Positions 50,757 to 61,056 are shown, counted from the stretch's first letter. The stretch is 64,000 nt of DNA from GCA-2705995 sp048267965 (GCA_048267965.1 JBLWWK010000001.1:1-64000); one strand, 5' to 3'. A program made the numbers and translations. The notes: generated by a model from the letters alone, not told the origin.

Positions 50757-52577
50757 ATGAAAAATCTCTTAAAAATCTTAGGCCTCGCCAAGGCTTATAT
50801 AGGTTCTGCTTTTCTCAACATCTTTTTCAATATTCTAAGTGTGTTTTTTTCGGTATTCTCTCTTGCTATGTTAATACCGGTATTAGATGTGTTGTTCAAC
50901 GATAACTTCGAAAAATTAGCGGCCCAAAAACCTCCAACTGGTTTTTCGATAGATGCTTTAAAAGATCAGTTTTACTTCTTTTTAGCCGAAACCATTCAAG
51001 ATAATGGAAAACAAGATGCTCTAATTATTATTTGTGTGGTATTAGTGGTAATGACCACTTTAAAAAACTTGTTTAAGTATTTAGCTATGTTTTTTATCGC
51101 CAAGATTAGAAACAATGTAGTTCGTGATATTCGCAATAATTTGTATGCTAAAGTGTTGGCTTTGCCTTTGAGCTATTTTTCTGAAGAACGAAAAGGGAAC
51201 GTGATTTCAAAAATGACTTCTGATGTGCAAGAAGTAGAGTGGTCGATCATGACATCTCTCGAAGCTGTTTTTAGAGAGCCCATTGCCATAATTGCGTTTT
51301 TAGCCGCGTTGGTGTATACCAGTCCCCAAATGAGTGTTTTTATCTTTATTCTGTTGCCAATTGCAGGTTTAATCATTGGCCAGATTGGGAAGAGTTTGAA
51401 GAAAACATCGAACCAAAGTCAAACCAAATTAGGCGATTTACTTTCTACCATAGAAGAGACATTAACGGGCTTAAGAATTATTAAAGCATTTAATGCAGAA
51501 AAAACTTCACAGCAAAAATTTGAAGAACAAAATCAAGGATATGCGAATTTGATGATTCGCATGTACCGCAAGCGAGATTTAGCATCACCATTGAGCGAAT
51601 GGATGGGCGTTGCCGTTGTGTCAATTGTTTTGCTTTACGGAGGTAGATTAGTATTTGATGATGAATTGGCGGCTTCATCTTTTATCGGATTTCTCGTGCT
51701 TTTTAGTCAGTTAATTACACCGGCTAAATCGCTTTCAAGTGCTTCTTATCATGTGCAGCGAGGTTCGGCTTCTATGGATAGAATCAACGATATTTTAAAT
51801 GCGGATAAGCGTATTTATGAAATTGATCAGCCTAAAACCATACAACAGTTTTCGAAAGGGATTTCTTATGAGCAGGTAAGCTTCAAATACGAAAAAGAGT
51901 ATGTGCTGAAGAGTTTAACCCTCGATGTTAAGAAAGGCGAAACGGTTGCCTTAGTGGGGCCTTCTGGAAGTGGTAAATCTACCATTGCCGATTTATTGCC
52001 GCGCTTTTACGATGTGCAAGAAGGAGCCGTTAAAATTGATGGTGTAGACATTAAAGAGATGAATTTGCGCTCGTTGCGAGAAATGCTCGGTATTGTTACT
52101 CAACAGAGTATTCTTTTTAACGATACAGTGGCTAACAACATCGATTTTGGAGAAGGATCGCATTCTCGTGAAGACATTATAAAAGCGGCAAAAATTGCGA
52201 ATGCTCACGAGTTTATAGTTCAACTAGAAAACGGATACGATACCAATATTGGTGATGGAGGTGGAAAACTCTCTGGCGGACAAAGACAAAGAATAAGTAT
52301 CGCTAGAGCCGTATTGAAAAATCCTCCGATTTTAATCTTAGACGAAGCCACTTCTGCCCTCGACACGCAAAGTGAGAAATTGGTGCAAGAGGCGCTCGAA
52401 AACCTGATGAAAAATCGAACTTCTTTGGTAATTGCTCACCGATTGTCTACCATTCAAAATGCCGATAAAATTGTGGTAATTGAAAAGGGAGAAATCAAAG
52501 AAATAGGAACCCACGCTGAATTGCTTGAAAAAGGAGCGCTCTACAAGAAGTTGTATGAACTTCAATCTTTTGGGTAA
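50757..52577 (+). CDS. ABC exporter, fused permease and ATPase (MsbA type)
   Basis: 606 residues: six TM helices (1-~340) and an ABC domain with Walker A GPSGSGKST (from about 401), signature LSGGQRQR (about 505) and Walker B ILILDEATSALD, then the H-loop IAHRL. A half-transporter that works as a dimer. MsbA-type proteins flip lipid A or other lipids; the lack of close context makes lipid or drug export the only safe call. The region between TM1 and TM2 is longer than in E. coli MsbA, as in many Bacteroidota members. Confidence 0.92.
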   Translation: MKNLLKILGLAKAYIGSAFLNIFFNILSVFFSVFSLAMLIPVLDVLFNDNFEKLAAQKPPTGFSIDALKDQFYFFLAETIQDNGKQDALIIICVVLVVMTTLKNLFKYLAMFFIAKIRNNVVRDIRNNLYAKVLALPLSYFSEERKGNVISKMTSDVQEVEWSIMTSLEAVFREPIAIIAFLAALVYTSPQMSVFIFILLPIAGLIIGQIGKSLKKTSNQSQTKLGDLLSTIEETLTGLRIIKAFNAEKTSQQKFEEQNQGYANLMIRMYRKRDLASPLSEWMGVAVVSIVLLYGGRLVFDDELAASSFIGFLVLFSQLITPAKSLSSASYHVQRGSASMDRINDILNADKRIYEIDQPKTIQQFSKGISYEQVSFKYEKEYVLKSLTLDVKKGETVALVGPSGSGKSTIADLLPRFYDVQEGAVKIDGVDIKEMNLRSLREMLGIVTQQSILFNDTVANNIDFGEGSHSREDIIKAAKIANAHEFIVQLENGYDTNIGDGGGKLSGGQRQRISIARAVLKNPPILILDEATSALDTQSEKLVQEALENLMKNRTSLVIAHRLSTIQNADKIVVIEKGEIKEIGTHAELLEKGALYKKLYELQSFG

Positions 52578-52607
52578 CTTTACGCCAACGCATCAAAAAC
52601 TTTAAAT

Positions 52608-54086
52608 ATGATAAGAACCTTACTTTTTACCCTTTCTTGTTTATTGACTTCCTCTATTGGGTTCAGTCAAATTACCGTTACCGGAGCAGATTTTGCATCG
52701 CCCGTAACAGATGTTTACATGTTTAAAGATACTGTAGTGAATGGGTTAACGGTTCCTACAGGTTCAGCAACTGCCCAAACATGGGATTATTCAGCATTGC
52801 AATACGATTTTTACGAAACGCTAACGCTAGATAACCCAGCTTCAACGCCTAATGCCTCAAATTTCCCAAGTGCTACACACGTAGTTAACGATAATGGTTT
52901 GTACACCTATTTAAAACTTACCGCCAACGGCTTGTACCTAGATGGTTTAGATGGCGATGTTCTAGGTCAAGGTGTAAATACTTCGTTTAACATTAATCCA
53001 GATATTCAGCTGCTAAACTTGCCAGCTAACTATGGCGACTCATTTATTTCTGAATCTGTGTTAGACAGTGCAGTTGCGGGTTCTGCAGTAGGCCAACCTT
53101 TCGATTCTATTCGATTAACCAGAAGAATGGTGAGAGAAACAGAAATTGATGCTTTTGGTGATGTAACTACGCCTGCAGGAACCTTCACCACCTTAAGAGT
53201 GTTTACCAAAGAAACCACGTACGACACGCTAGAAGTGCAAATCTTTGGCGCATGGCAAATGATCGAAGACCTAGAAGACAGCACTTTTACTTATCAGTAC
53301 ATCGCGAATAACGAAGACTTTTTTGTACTTGAGTTAGAAACGGATGCCCGCAACGGTAACATCTTAAATGCCGATTATAAATCGGGAGATAATTTAATTG
53401 CGGCAACGCAAATTAACCCAACTAGCTGCCATGGAGATGCAGATGGAGGAGCAACAGCAGCCGCTTTTGGTGGTTCTGGAACTTACGCCTACACATGGTC
53501 AGATGGTACAGCCAACGGAAATCAAGTAACCGATTTATCAGCTGGAACCTATACGGTAACCGTTACCGATGGCGTAAATACCGTAATAGAAACGTTTACA
53601 GTAACTGAGCCAGCTCCTATCACTTTATCTGCAAATACCACACCTTCTCAAAACGGAATGTCTAACGGAAGCATAGAGGTAACCGCATCTGGTGGTACAC
53701 CGGGATACTCATTTCTTTGGTCGAACGGTGGCGGAACGGCTATTTTGAATAACATCCCAGAAGGTACTTACGAAGTAACCGTTACAGATGCCAACTTGTG
53801 CACCAAAATAGAATCGTTTACCATTGGTACAACTGGAGTAGAAACACTAGAAGAGAGTGCTATTCAAGTTTTTCCTAACCCAACGGTAGGAACCGTTAAC
53901 ATTCTTGCCGAAGATCTTCAAATTCAACAGTATAAAGTGTACAGCTTAATAGGAAATGTAGTATTGGATCGTTCAGTAAATAACCTGAGCCAGCTAGAAC
54001 TGACTATTCCTGGTGAGCGTGGAATTTACTTTTTAGAAGTAACCACTTCTAAAGGGATGCTAATCAAAAAGCTGGTTAAGCAATAA
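52608..54086 (+). CDS. T9SS type A sorting-domain protein with SprB repeats
   Basis: 492 residues: a signal peptide (LLFTLSCLLTSSIGFSQ), a ~240-residue N-terminal beta-rich domain, then two SprB/PKD-like repeats (GGSGTYAYTWSDGTANGNQV..LSAGTYTVTVTD and GGTPGYSFLWSNGGGTAILNNIPEGTYEVTVTD). It ends in a T9SS C-terminal domain (IQVFPNPTVGTVNILAE...GIYFLEVTTSKGMLIKKLVKQ). It is therefore exported, passed through the outer membrane by the type IX system and held on or released from the cell surface. SprB-type repeats are typical of surface adhesins. Exact repeated 10-mer at 53885-53894 inside the sorting domain. Confidence 0.9.
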   Translation: MIRTLLFTLSCLLTSSIGFSQITVTGADFASPVTDVYMFKDTVVNGLTVPTGSATAQTWDYSALQYDFYETLTLDNPASTPNASNFPSATHVVNDNGLYTYLKLTANGLYLDGLDGDVLGQGVNTSFNINPDIQLLNLPANYGDSFISESVLDSAVAGSAVGQPFDSIRLTRRMVRETEIDAFGDVTTPAGTFTTLRVFTKETTYDTLEVQIFGAWQMIEDLEDSTFTYQYIANNEDFFVLELETDARNGNILNADYKSGDNLIAATQINPTSCHGDADGGATAAAFGGSGTYAYTWSDGTANGNQVTDLSAGTYTVTVTDGVNTVIETFTVTEPAPITLSANTTPSQNGMSNGSIEVTASGGTPGYSFLWSNGGGTAILNNIPEGTYEVTVTDANLCTKIESFTIGTTGVETLEESAIQVFPNPTVGTVNILAEDLQIQQYKVYSLIGNVVLDRSVNNLSQLELTIPGERGIYFLEVTTSKGMLIKKLVKQ

Positions 54087-54105
54087 AATCAACATTTTGA
54101 AAGTA

Positions 54106-54137
54106 AAAAGCCCTTAGAAAGTTCTAAGGGCTTTTTT
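54106..54137. terminator. Bidirectional terminator between the SprB-repeat gene and hflX
   Basis: GCCCTTAGAA (54110-54119) pairs with TTCTAAGGGC (54122-54131), flanked by A5 and T6. Convergent genes end on both sides. Confidence 0.9.
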
Positions 54138-54140
54138 ATT

Positions 54141-55337
54141 TTAATAGAGAAAGTCGTTATACGGGAACCTCTTTGCATGGGTTTCTTTAATGTTTTCGTA
54201 GAGCAAATCACGTAGTTCGTGAATGTTCAACTTCTCTTTTGCAGAAATAAAAATACATGGAGCTTTTAAGTTTCTGCTCAGGCTCTTTTTAAGGTCTTCT
54301 AAAGCAATGGGGTGCTCGTTTCCGCCTGTGTAGTCAAACTCTCCTTCTTCAACGTGCTTGTACTGATCAATTTTATTGAAAACATAAACCGTTGGTTTTT
54401 CTTCACCGCTAATTTCGGTAAGTGTTTCGTTTACCGTTTTCATGTGATCTTCGTATTGTGGGTGAGAAATATCGATTACATGAACTAAAACATCGGCCTC
54501 TCTTACCTCGTCTAACGTACTTTTAAAAGACTCTACTAATTGGTGAGGGAGTTTTCTAATGAAACCAACGGTGTCGGTCATCAAAAACGGAAGATTGTGA
54601 ATAACCACTTTTCTAACCGTTGTATCGAGGGTAGCGAAGAGTTTGTTTTCTGCAAACACTTCAGATTTACTCAAGATATTCATAAGAGTAGATTTACCCA
54701 CGTTGGTATAGCCCACTAGCGCCACACGCACCATTTTACCCCGATTCTTACGCTGCGTAGCCATTTGTTTATCAATGGTTTCGAGCTTTTTGTGAAGGCG
54801 GGTTATTTTTTCGCGAATAATACGTCTATCCGTTTCAATTTCTTTTTCCCCAGCACCACCACGGGTTCCTGTTCCCCCACGTTGGCGCTCAAGGTGAGTC
54901 CACATACGGGTTAATCGAGGCAATAAATATTGGTAACGTGCTAAATCAACTTGCGCCTTAGCTTGTGCGGTTTGAGCACGTTGTTGAAAGATATCGAGAA
55001 TAAGCAAACTTCGATCGTAAATCTTGATTTTCAATTCTTTTTCAAGATTTCGCATTTGTGAGGGCGATAAATCATCATCGAAAATGATGGTATCGATTTT
55101 TTCTGCTTTAATGTAGGTGTCGATTTCCATTAGTTTTCCTTTGCCAACGAAAGACCTAACATCTGGAGTTTGAAGTTTTTGCGTAAACGTTTTTACGGCT
55201 TTTATTCCTAGTGTTTCTGCTAAGAATGCGAGTTCATCTAAATATTCGGCAACTTGTTCTTCAGACTGATTAGGGGTAATTATACCCACTAAAACGCCTG
55301 TTTCTTGTCTGCCTTCTGTCTTAATCATTTCTCCCAT
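54141..55337 (-). CDS. hflX: Ribosome-associated GTPase
   Basis: 398 residues. HflX splits stalled ribosomes. An N-terminal HflX domain (ETGVLVGIITPNQSEEQVAEYLDELAFLAETLG...FVGKGKLMEI...IIFDDDLSPSQMRNLE) is followed by a linker (QRGGTGTRGGAGEKEIETDRR). The G domain has G1 GYTNVGKST, G3 DTVGF and G4 NKID. Length is normal. The gene has about 225 bp of non-coding DNA upstream, with a near -7 box (TAATTTCG). Confidence 0.95.
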   Translation of the reverse strand: MGEMIKTEGRQETGVLVGIITPNQSEEQVAEYLDELAFLAETLGIKAVKTFTQKLQTPDVRSFVGKGKLMEIDTYIKAEKIDTIIFDDDLSPSQMRNLEKELKIKIYDRSLLILDIFQQRAQTAQAKAQVDLARYQYLLPRLTRMWTHLERQRGGTGTRGGAGEKEIETDRRIIREKITRLHKKLETIDKQMATQRKNRGKMVRVALVGYTNVGKSTLMNILSKSEVFAENKLFATLDTTVRKVVIHNLPFLMTDTVGFIRKLPHQLVESFKSTLDEVREADVLVHVIDISHPQYEDHMKTVNETLTEISGEEKPTVYVFNKIDQYKHVEEGEFDYTGGNEHPIALEDLKKSLSRNLKAPCIFISAKEKLNIHELRDLLYENIKETHAKRFPYNDFLY

Positions 55338-55561
55338 ATAAGGAAACCTCTATTTTTAAATAAGTTGCGAAATTATTGAAAGTTTTTTGTGTGAATCACA
55401 ATTGTGTTCCTACCGATACGATTAATCTATTGAAAACAACCTCTGAGCCTTGTAAACCCTCCGATAAATAACTGGCCGTTGTGAGGCGCATACGAATTGC
55501 GATATTGCAGTTGCAAATGATAATAGTGAATCTTCTTAGAGCCTAACCTAAAATTAAAATT

Positions 55562-57193
55562 ATGAGAAGATTTATAGCCGCTACCTGCGCTTTTTCTTTT
55601 GTTGCACTCACTTCTTGGGGGCAACAAAACCCGATGTGTAATCCGCCTTCAGCTTCTATGTTGCTAGATGTAAACAATGTTTCGGCATTGATTCAAAATG
55701 GAGGTGACCAATGGTGGGATTTATCGGGATTCGCGCATTATCGCGTTCCTAAAAACACGGGTAGGAACACGTTTTTTCAGCAGTCGATTTGGTTTGGAGG
55801 TAGAGATTCAGGAAATACGCTGCACTTGGCAGGTGTGAAGTACCGACAAACAGGAATGGATTTTTATCCGGGTCCGTTAGACGAAAACGGAGAAGTTACT
55901 CAAAGCACTTGTGATGGGTTTGATGAAATTTTTCCGATGACCCAAACAGAAGTAAATGAGCATGTTAATGGAGTTGCCACTTCGACTAATGTTTTGGCGT
56001 GGCCAGCAAAAGGAAACCCATACAATGGTATGCCCAACCAAGATTTGGCGCCTTTTGTAGATGTAAACAACGATGAGATTTATAACGCTTTAGATGGAGA
56101 TTATCCGCTAATTAATGGAGATCAAGCCCTTTGGTATGTAGTAAACGATAAAGGTAATTTGCACACCGAAACGGGTGGAGAGCAAATTGGAATTGAGATG
56201 CAAGTGATGGCGTATGCATACACTGGAAATGGACACGAAAACAACGCCACGTTTTATGATTATAAAATAATCAATAAGGGAAAATCGTTGCTAGATGCCT
56301 ATTTCGGAGTAATGGTAGATACTGATTTGGGAAATCCTTCAGATGATTTTGTGGCGTGTGATACCTCAAGAAATTTGGGCTTTGTGTTTAACGGAGACAG
56401 TTTTGACGAAGATGGTGGCGGCATACTCGGGTATGGAGCTCATCCGCCAATGGCAGGTGTTCGAATTTTAGAATCAAAACTAAGTAGATCGAATCAAAAC
56501 CTGAAAATGTCATCTTTTTCCGTATTTGATAATAGCTCTGGGGCAACAGGTATCCCTTCTCTCCCTGTGCATTACTACCAATATATGCGCGGTTTATGGA
56601 AAGATAGTTCTCCCTTTTACCGTGGTGGAAATGGACATGCTTCTGATCCTAATTCTGATCCGTCTGCGATTACCAAATATATGTTTTCAGGCTCACCAGC
56701 AGATGCCAACAGTTGGTCAGAATGCTCTGCTGGAAATGTGCCAGGAGACAGGAAAATGCTTTTATCAGCAGGGGAATTTGATTTTAACAAAGGCGATTTT
56801 GTACAGTTTACCACGGTGGCCATTTTTGCAGAAACGGCTGATCCATATTTGGCATGTGGCCAAGATTTTGGAGAAATTTTAGAAGCAAGTGATTACCTAA
56901 AAGCGTATCATGATACAGCCGATCAGGTTTTTACGAGTACAAACAATCAAAATTTCGACTTTTCATCTAAAGTGAATGTTTTTCCTAATCCGGTTAAAGA
57001 AAATTTTCAAGTGATTGGTCTTGAAGAAAACAGCGAATTTCAATTGCTTAATTTAGAGGGGAAGGTAATGGAAAGTGGCTATCTGTCTAGTCAGCAGGCT
57101 ACTGTGTCAGTTGGTCATTTGCCAGCTGGAATTTATTTTCTAAGGGTAACCAACCATCAAAATGCGTTAATGAGGAAAATAATTATTCAATAA
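55562..57193 (+). CDS. T9SS type A sorting-domain secreted protein
   Basis: 543 residues with a signal peptide (RRFIAATCAFSFVALTSWGQ). The main domain opens with a Cys-containing segment and DVNNVSALIQNGGDQWWDLSG, as in large uncharacterised Bacteroidota surface proteins, and has Asp-rich calcium-type loops (DVNNDEIYNALDGDYP). The T9SS C-terminal domain is VNVFPNPVKENFQVIG...LPAGIYFLRVTNHQNALMRKIIIQ. Probably a surface-exposed or released protein; function unknown. The intergenic region upstream (55338-55561) holds a one-mismatch copy of the repeated motif at 55405-55414. Confidence 0.82.
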   Translation: MRRFIAATCAFSFVALTSWGQQNPMCNPPSASMLLDVNNVSALIQNGGDQWWDLSGFAHYRVPKNTGRNTFFQQSIWFGGRDSGNTLHLAGVKYRQTGMDFYPGPLDENGEVTQSTCDGFDEIFPMTQTEVNEHVNGVATSTNVLAWPAKGNPYNGMPNQDLAPFVDVNNDEIYNALDGDYPLINGDQALWYVVNDKGNLHTETGGEQIGIEMQVMAYAYTGNGHENNATFYDYKIINKGKSLLDAYFGVMVDTDLGNPSDDFVACDTSRNLGFVFNGDSFDEDGGGILGYGAHPPMAGVRILESKLSRSNQNLKMSSFSVFDNSSGATGIPSLPVHYYQYMRGLWKDSSPFYRGGNGHASDPNSDPSAITKYMFSGSPADANSWSECSAGNVPGDRKMLLSAGEFDFNKGDFVQFTTVAIFAETADPYLACGQDFGEILEASDYLKAYHDTADQVFTSTNNQNFDFSSKVNVFPNPVKENFQVIGLEENSEFQLLNLEGKVMESGYLSSQQATVSVGHLPAGIYFLRVTNHQNALMRKIIIQ

Positions 57194-57394
57194 AAATGAA
57201 ACCTTTATGAAAATCTTAACGTTATAAGAGTTGTATGATTACACTAGCGACTACGAAACCTTTCTTGTCCTGTTAAATGAATTAACAACCGTAAGCATTT
57301 GTTTATGGTTGTTTCTTTTTGGTTAGGACTACTTAAATTATGAATTACTGTTCATCGTTCGCTAACTCAATCTTAATCAGAAAAGGTTGAAACG

Positions 57395-57425
57395 AAAAAA
57401 AGCTCGCCAATAGCGAGCTTTTTTT
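57395..57425. terminator. Bidirectional terminator between the T9SS gene and the small membrane gene
   Basis: AGCTCGC (57401-57407) pairs with GCGAGCT (57413-57419) with a 5-nt loop, flanked by A6 and T7. The rest of the 257-bp gap (57194-57450) holds no other feature I can support. Confidence 0.88.
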
Positions 57426-57450
57426 ATAAAATAGATTTCGTAAACTACAA

Positions 57451-57885
57451 TTAGAAAGCTCTATCCCACGGAATACGAGAAATCATAATTACTAAACCAA
57501 TCGTAAAGAAAATTACAATCTTTTTGTGCTTGTCTAAATCGCTAGCTGCCTTTTTGGCTTTTACTCTACCAACGGTAATTAAAGCAACCCCAATAACCAT
57601 GGCGGTAAGGTGTTCAACTCCCCAATAACGTAAAGTGGGGTTCCCCATAGCCGCACCAAAATCGTTTAATGCCGTTTCAACTATCGGGCTAACGAAATAC
57701 AATACAAAGCCGATTAAGAGCTGAACGTGAGAGAATATTAGCGCCAACTTAGAAAGGCTATCATTGGTTTTACCAAATTTTCCTTTTTGTGCTAACCCCA
57801 TTGCCGAAAGAACAATGGCAATTATAATCACTAACAAAAGAGCCCAACGCAAAGCAGAATGTGTGTGCAATAAACCAGTATACAT
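57451..57885 (-). CDS. Four-TM membrane protein, cytochrome b561-like
   Basis: 144 residues with four TM helices (ALRWALLLVIIIAIVLSAM, LALIFSHVQLLIGFVLYFV, EHLTAMVIGVALITVGRV, IVIFFTIGLVIMISRI). His residues occur at helix ends (H8, H10, the H of FSHVQ and the H of VEHLT), which is compatible with haem binding. Similar short proteins are often annotated 'cytochrome B' in Flavobacteriales. Electron transport is inference. Single gene with a terminator behind it. Confidence 0.65.
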   Translation of the reverse strand: MYTGLLHTHSALRWALLLVIIIAIVLSAMGLAQKGKFGKTNDSLSKLALIFSHVQLLIGFVLYFVSPIVETALNDFGAAMGNPTLRYWGVEHLTAMVIGVALITVGRVKAKKAASDLDKHKKIVIFFTIGLVIMISRIPWDRAF

Positions 57886-58017
57886 GCTATGTTTAATTTA
57901 AAGTTTCCCTGCGAAAATACTACAAGCAAATCGCCTAAGTGTTTGTTAAACCCAAAATATCACTCACAAAGCACAGAATATAAATCACTATTTTCGTGCG
58001 TTATTGAGGCATTTTAG

Positions 58018-61000
58018 ATGAGATTTTTTATTGCGTTAGTTCTATTGAGCACGGTTTTAGTAACCAGTGGTCAGTCCACTTTTCCAGAAAATAAAGTTCA
58101 AGACACCAGAAATACCCTTTTTGCATTGGTCAACGGTAAAGTTTATACCGCCAACAACCGATTAGAAAAAGTGAATTTATTGGTTCAAAACGGCAAAATA
58201 CTATCGGTAGGAACCGATTTTGAAATTCCGAAGCATGCCGTTACACAAGATATTCAAGGCAAAGTAGTTTATCCATCGTTTATCGATTTGTACACAGATT
58301 ATGGGGTTCCTACCGTTGAAAAGAAAAAAGCAGGACGAAAACCTCAATACCATGCTCAAAGAAGAGGAGCATTTGGTGCCAACAATGCTCTTCATACCGA
58401 AAGAAACGCTGCTACTGTTTTCGAACCTAACAACAAAGAAGCTAGCGAATGGAGAGAAAAAGGATTTGGTTGGGTGCTTACTCAACAGCAAGATGGCATC
58501 GCTAGAGGAACGGCTTCTCTAGTAGCCCTCGGCAACCAATCTGCTAACGAAATGGTAATTAAGGCCGAAGCAGCCACTGGTTTTTCGTTCGATAAAGGCA
58601 GCTCCACACAGCAATATCCGAGCTCTTTAATGGGCGCAATTTCATTGCTCAGACAAACGTATTACGATGCGCAGTGGTATAGTCAACAGTCTACAAAAGA
58701 AACCAATATTACTTTGCAACACTTCTACGAGCAGTTGACGTTGCCGGCCATTTTTCAAGTAAGCGATTACTTAAGCGCTCAGCGAGCTGCAGAGGTTTCA
58801 AAAGAATTTAATCACCCTTACATAATCAAAGGGAACGGAGATGAATACAAGCGATTATACGATATAAAAGCAACGCAAGCGAGCTTTATTATTCCTCTGA
58901 ATTTTCCAGATGCTTACGATATTACCGACCCTTACGATGCTCTTTTTGTTACCCTAGAAGAGCTAAAACATTGGGAGTTGGCTCCTTCTAACCTCGCTAT
59001 TTTGGCACAGCACAACATCCCTTTCACAATTACCGCAGAAGGAACCGATTCTGGCAAAGATTTTATGGATCGCCTTCGAAAAGCAGTGCACGCGGGTTTG
59101 CCAAAAGAAAAAGCGATTGATGCATTAACTCGTGTTCCCGCTCAACTGCTAAAAGTTGAAAATAAGGTAGGAACCATAGAACCCGGAAAAGTAGCCAACT
59201 TTTTTATCGCATCTGATTCGCTGTTTAGTTCTGATGCTGCTGTTATTGAAAATTGGGTTGCCGGGAAACCCTACCCAATTAACCGTATCGATAAAGTAGA
59301 TATCACTGGAGAATATGTGCTTTCGGTAGATAAAACACAACTCAACTTGATTATTAAGCAAGAAGGGAAAAAATTACAGGCTACCGTAAACGAGCGTGGA
59401 AGAAACGAGAAAAAGGTAAAAATAACGCAAGACTATAAGCTAATTACCCTGCAATTCGATTGGGAAGATGCCATGCTTTCTGGTCCGGTTCGCCTGAGCG
59501 GAAAAATCAACTATAAAAGCAAAATTCTAGACGGTAGAGGTCAAAACGGAAAAGGAGATTGGGTAGTTTGGACCGCCATTCGACAAGAGAAATTCAACAC
59601 GAAGAAAGAAACGGTTCCTACCGAGAAAGTAAATGCTCAGGCATGGTTTCCCAACAAGGCATACGGTTGGCAACAACTGCCAGAACGCAACGATTTCATT
59701 ATTCGCAGAGCTACAATTTGGAGCTGCGATTCACTGGGCAAATTTGTGGGCGATGTTCTGGTAGAAGACGGAAAAATTGCAGCAGTTGGTCGTCAGTTAG
59801 AGTACGATGATGATGTAATCGTTATAAACGGAAAAGACCTACATGTTACGCCTGGTTTGGTAGACGAACACAGCCACATTGCCATTAGCAAAGGCGTGAA
59901 CGAAGGCAGTTATAACAGCTCGGCCATGGTGAGAATTGGCGATGTGGTAAACCCAGACGATATCAATATTTATAGGCAGTTAAGTGGTGGTGTAACAACT
60001 GCTCATTTGCTTCACGGTTCTGCCAATCCAATAGGCGGGCAATCAGCTCTAATTAAGCTGAAATGGGGGTACAATGCCGATGCGATGAAAATCGATAATG
60101 CTCCGGGTTTCATCAAATTTGCTTTGGGTGAAAATGTAAAGCAATCGAACTGGGGAGACCATAATACCATTCGTTTTCCTCAAACTAGAATGGGCGTAGA
60201 GCAAGTGTATTACGATCGTTTCTATCGAGCATTAGAATACGATTCTCTTTGGAAACAATATGGTCTAGAAAAGAAAAGGTTTACGGTAAAGAAATTGCCT
60301 GTGGTTAAGGAGATTACGGGCTATGAAAACTTACCGCCAAGAAGAGATTTAGAGTTAGAAGCTCTAGTAGAAATACTGCATAGCGAACGCTTTATTTCTT
60401 GCCATAGTTACATGCAACACGAAATTAATATGCTTATGCATGTGGCAGATTCAATGGGTTTTCGTGTCAATACATTCACCCATATTTTAGAAGGTTATAA
60501 AGTGGCTGATAAGCTAAAAGAACATGGGGCACATGCTTCTACTTTTAGTGATTGGTGGGCGTATAAATACGAGGTGAACGATGCAATTCCCTACAATGCG
60601 GCCTTGCTCAACGAGGTGGGTGTAAATACGGGAATTAATTCTGACGATGCTGAAATGGGACGCAGGCTTAATCATGAAGCAGCCAAAACCATTAAATATG
60701 GAAAAGTAAGCGAAGAAGATGCCTTAAAAATGGTCACCATTAACCCAGCAAAAATGCTGCACTTAGATCATCGACTAGGTTCAATTACGGTGGGCAAAGA
60801 TGCCGATTTAGTTGTCTGGACCGGCCATCCGCTCAGCGTTTACAGCATGGTGAAAACTACCTACATAGAAGGTATTCCGTTTTTCGATCGAGAACGAGAT
60901 GCTCAGTTGCGAGAAGAAATCAAAGCAGAAAGAGCTAGAATTATCCAAAAAATGATTGAATTCAATAAAAAAGGTGGAAAAACGCAAAAACCATCAGCTA

Positions 61001-61056
61001 AAGAGCAGTTACTTTACGAGTGCGATACCATCTTAGAAGAATATTTGCATGAATAA
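58018..61056 (+). CDS. Two-domain exported amidohydrolase
   Basis: 1012 residues with a signal peptide (RFFIALVLLSTVLVTSGQ). Two amidohydrolase (imidazolonepropionase-like) modules in tandem. The first (~25-420) keeps the fold signature VYPSFIDLYTDYG and DALTRVPAQLLKVENKVGTIEPGK but lacks the HxH metal motif. The second (~555-1000) is complete: H618 and H620 in VDEHSHIA, H in SCHSYMQHEI, H in NTFTHILEG and D in GINSDDAEMGRR, ending in the usual MLHLDHRLGSITVGKDADLVVW. Probably a periplasmic hydrolase of cyclic amides or peptides; substrate unknown. The next gene overlaps by 8 bp. Three exact repeated 10-mers plus one more pair member (58206, 58305, 59166, 59613) lie within it. Confidence 0.88.
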   Translation: MRFFIALVLLSTVLVTSGQSTFPENKVQDTRNTLFALVNGKVYTANNRLEKVNLLVQNGKILSVGTDFEIPKHAVTQDIQGKVVYPSFIDLYTDYGVPTVEKKKAGRKPQYHAQRRGAFGANNALHTERNAATVFEPNNKEASEWREKGFGWVLTQQQDGIARGTASLVALGNQSANEMVIKAEAATGFSFDKGSSTQQYPSSLMGAISLLRQTYYDAQWYSQQSTKETNITLQHFYEQLTLPAIFQVSDYLSAQRAAEVSKEFNHPYIIKGNGDEYKRLYDIKATQASFIIPLNFPDAYDITDPYDALFVTLEELKHWELAPSNLAILAQHNIPFTITAEGTDSGKDFMDRLRKAVHAGLPKEKAIDALTRVPAQLLKVENKVGTIEPGKVANFFIASDSLFSSDAAVIENWVAGKPYPINRIDKVDITGEYVLSVDKTQLNLIIKQEGKKLQATVNERGRNEKKVKITQDYKLITLQFDWEDAMLSGPVRLSGKINYKSKILDGRGQNGKGDWVVWTAIRQEKFNTKKETVPTEKVNAQAWFPNKAYGWQQLPERNDFIIRRATIWSCDSLGKFVGDVLVEDGKIAAVGRQLEYDDDVIVINGKDLHVTPGLVDEHSHIAISKGVNEGSYNSSAMVRIGDVVNPDDINIYRQLSGGVTTAHLLHGSANPIGGQSALIKLKWGYNADAMKIDNAPGFIKFALGENVKQSNWGDHNTIRFPQTRMGVEQVYYDRFYRALEYDSLWKQYGLEKKRFTVKKLPVVKEITGYENLPPRRDLELEALVEILHSERFISCHSYMQHEINMLMHVADSMGFRVNTFTHILEGYKVADKLKEHGAHASTFSDWWAYKYEVNDAIPYNAALLNEVGVNTGINSDDAEMGRRLNHEAAKTIKYGKVSEEDALKMVTINPAKMLHLDHRLGSITVGKDADLVVWTGHPLSVYSMVKTTYIEGIPFFDRERDAQLREEIKAERARIIQKMIEFNKKGGKTQKPSAKEQLLYECDTILEEYLHE

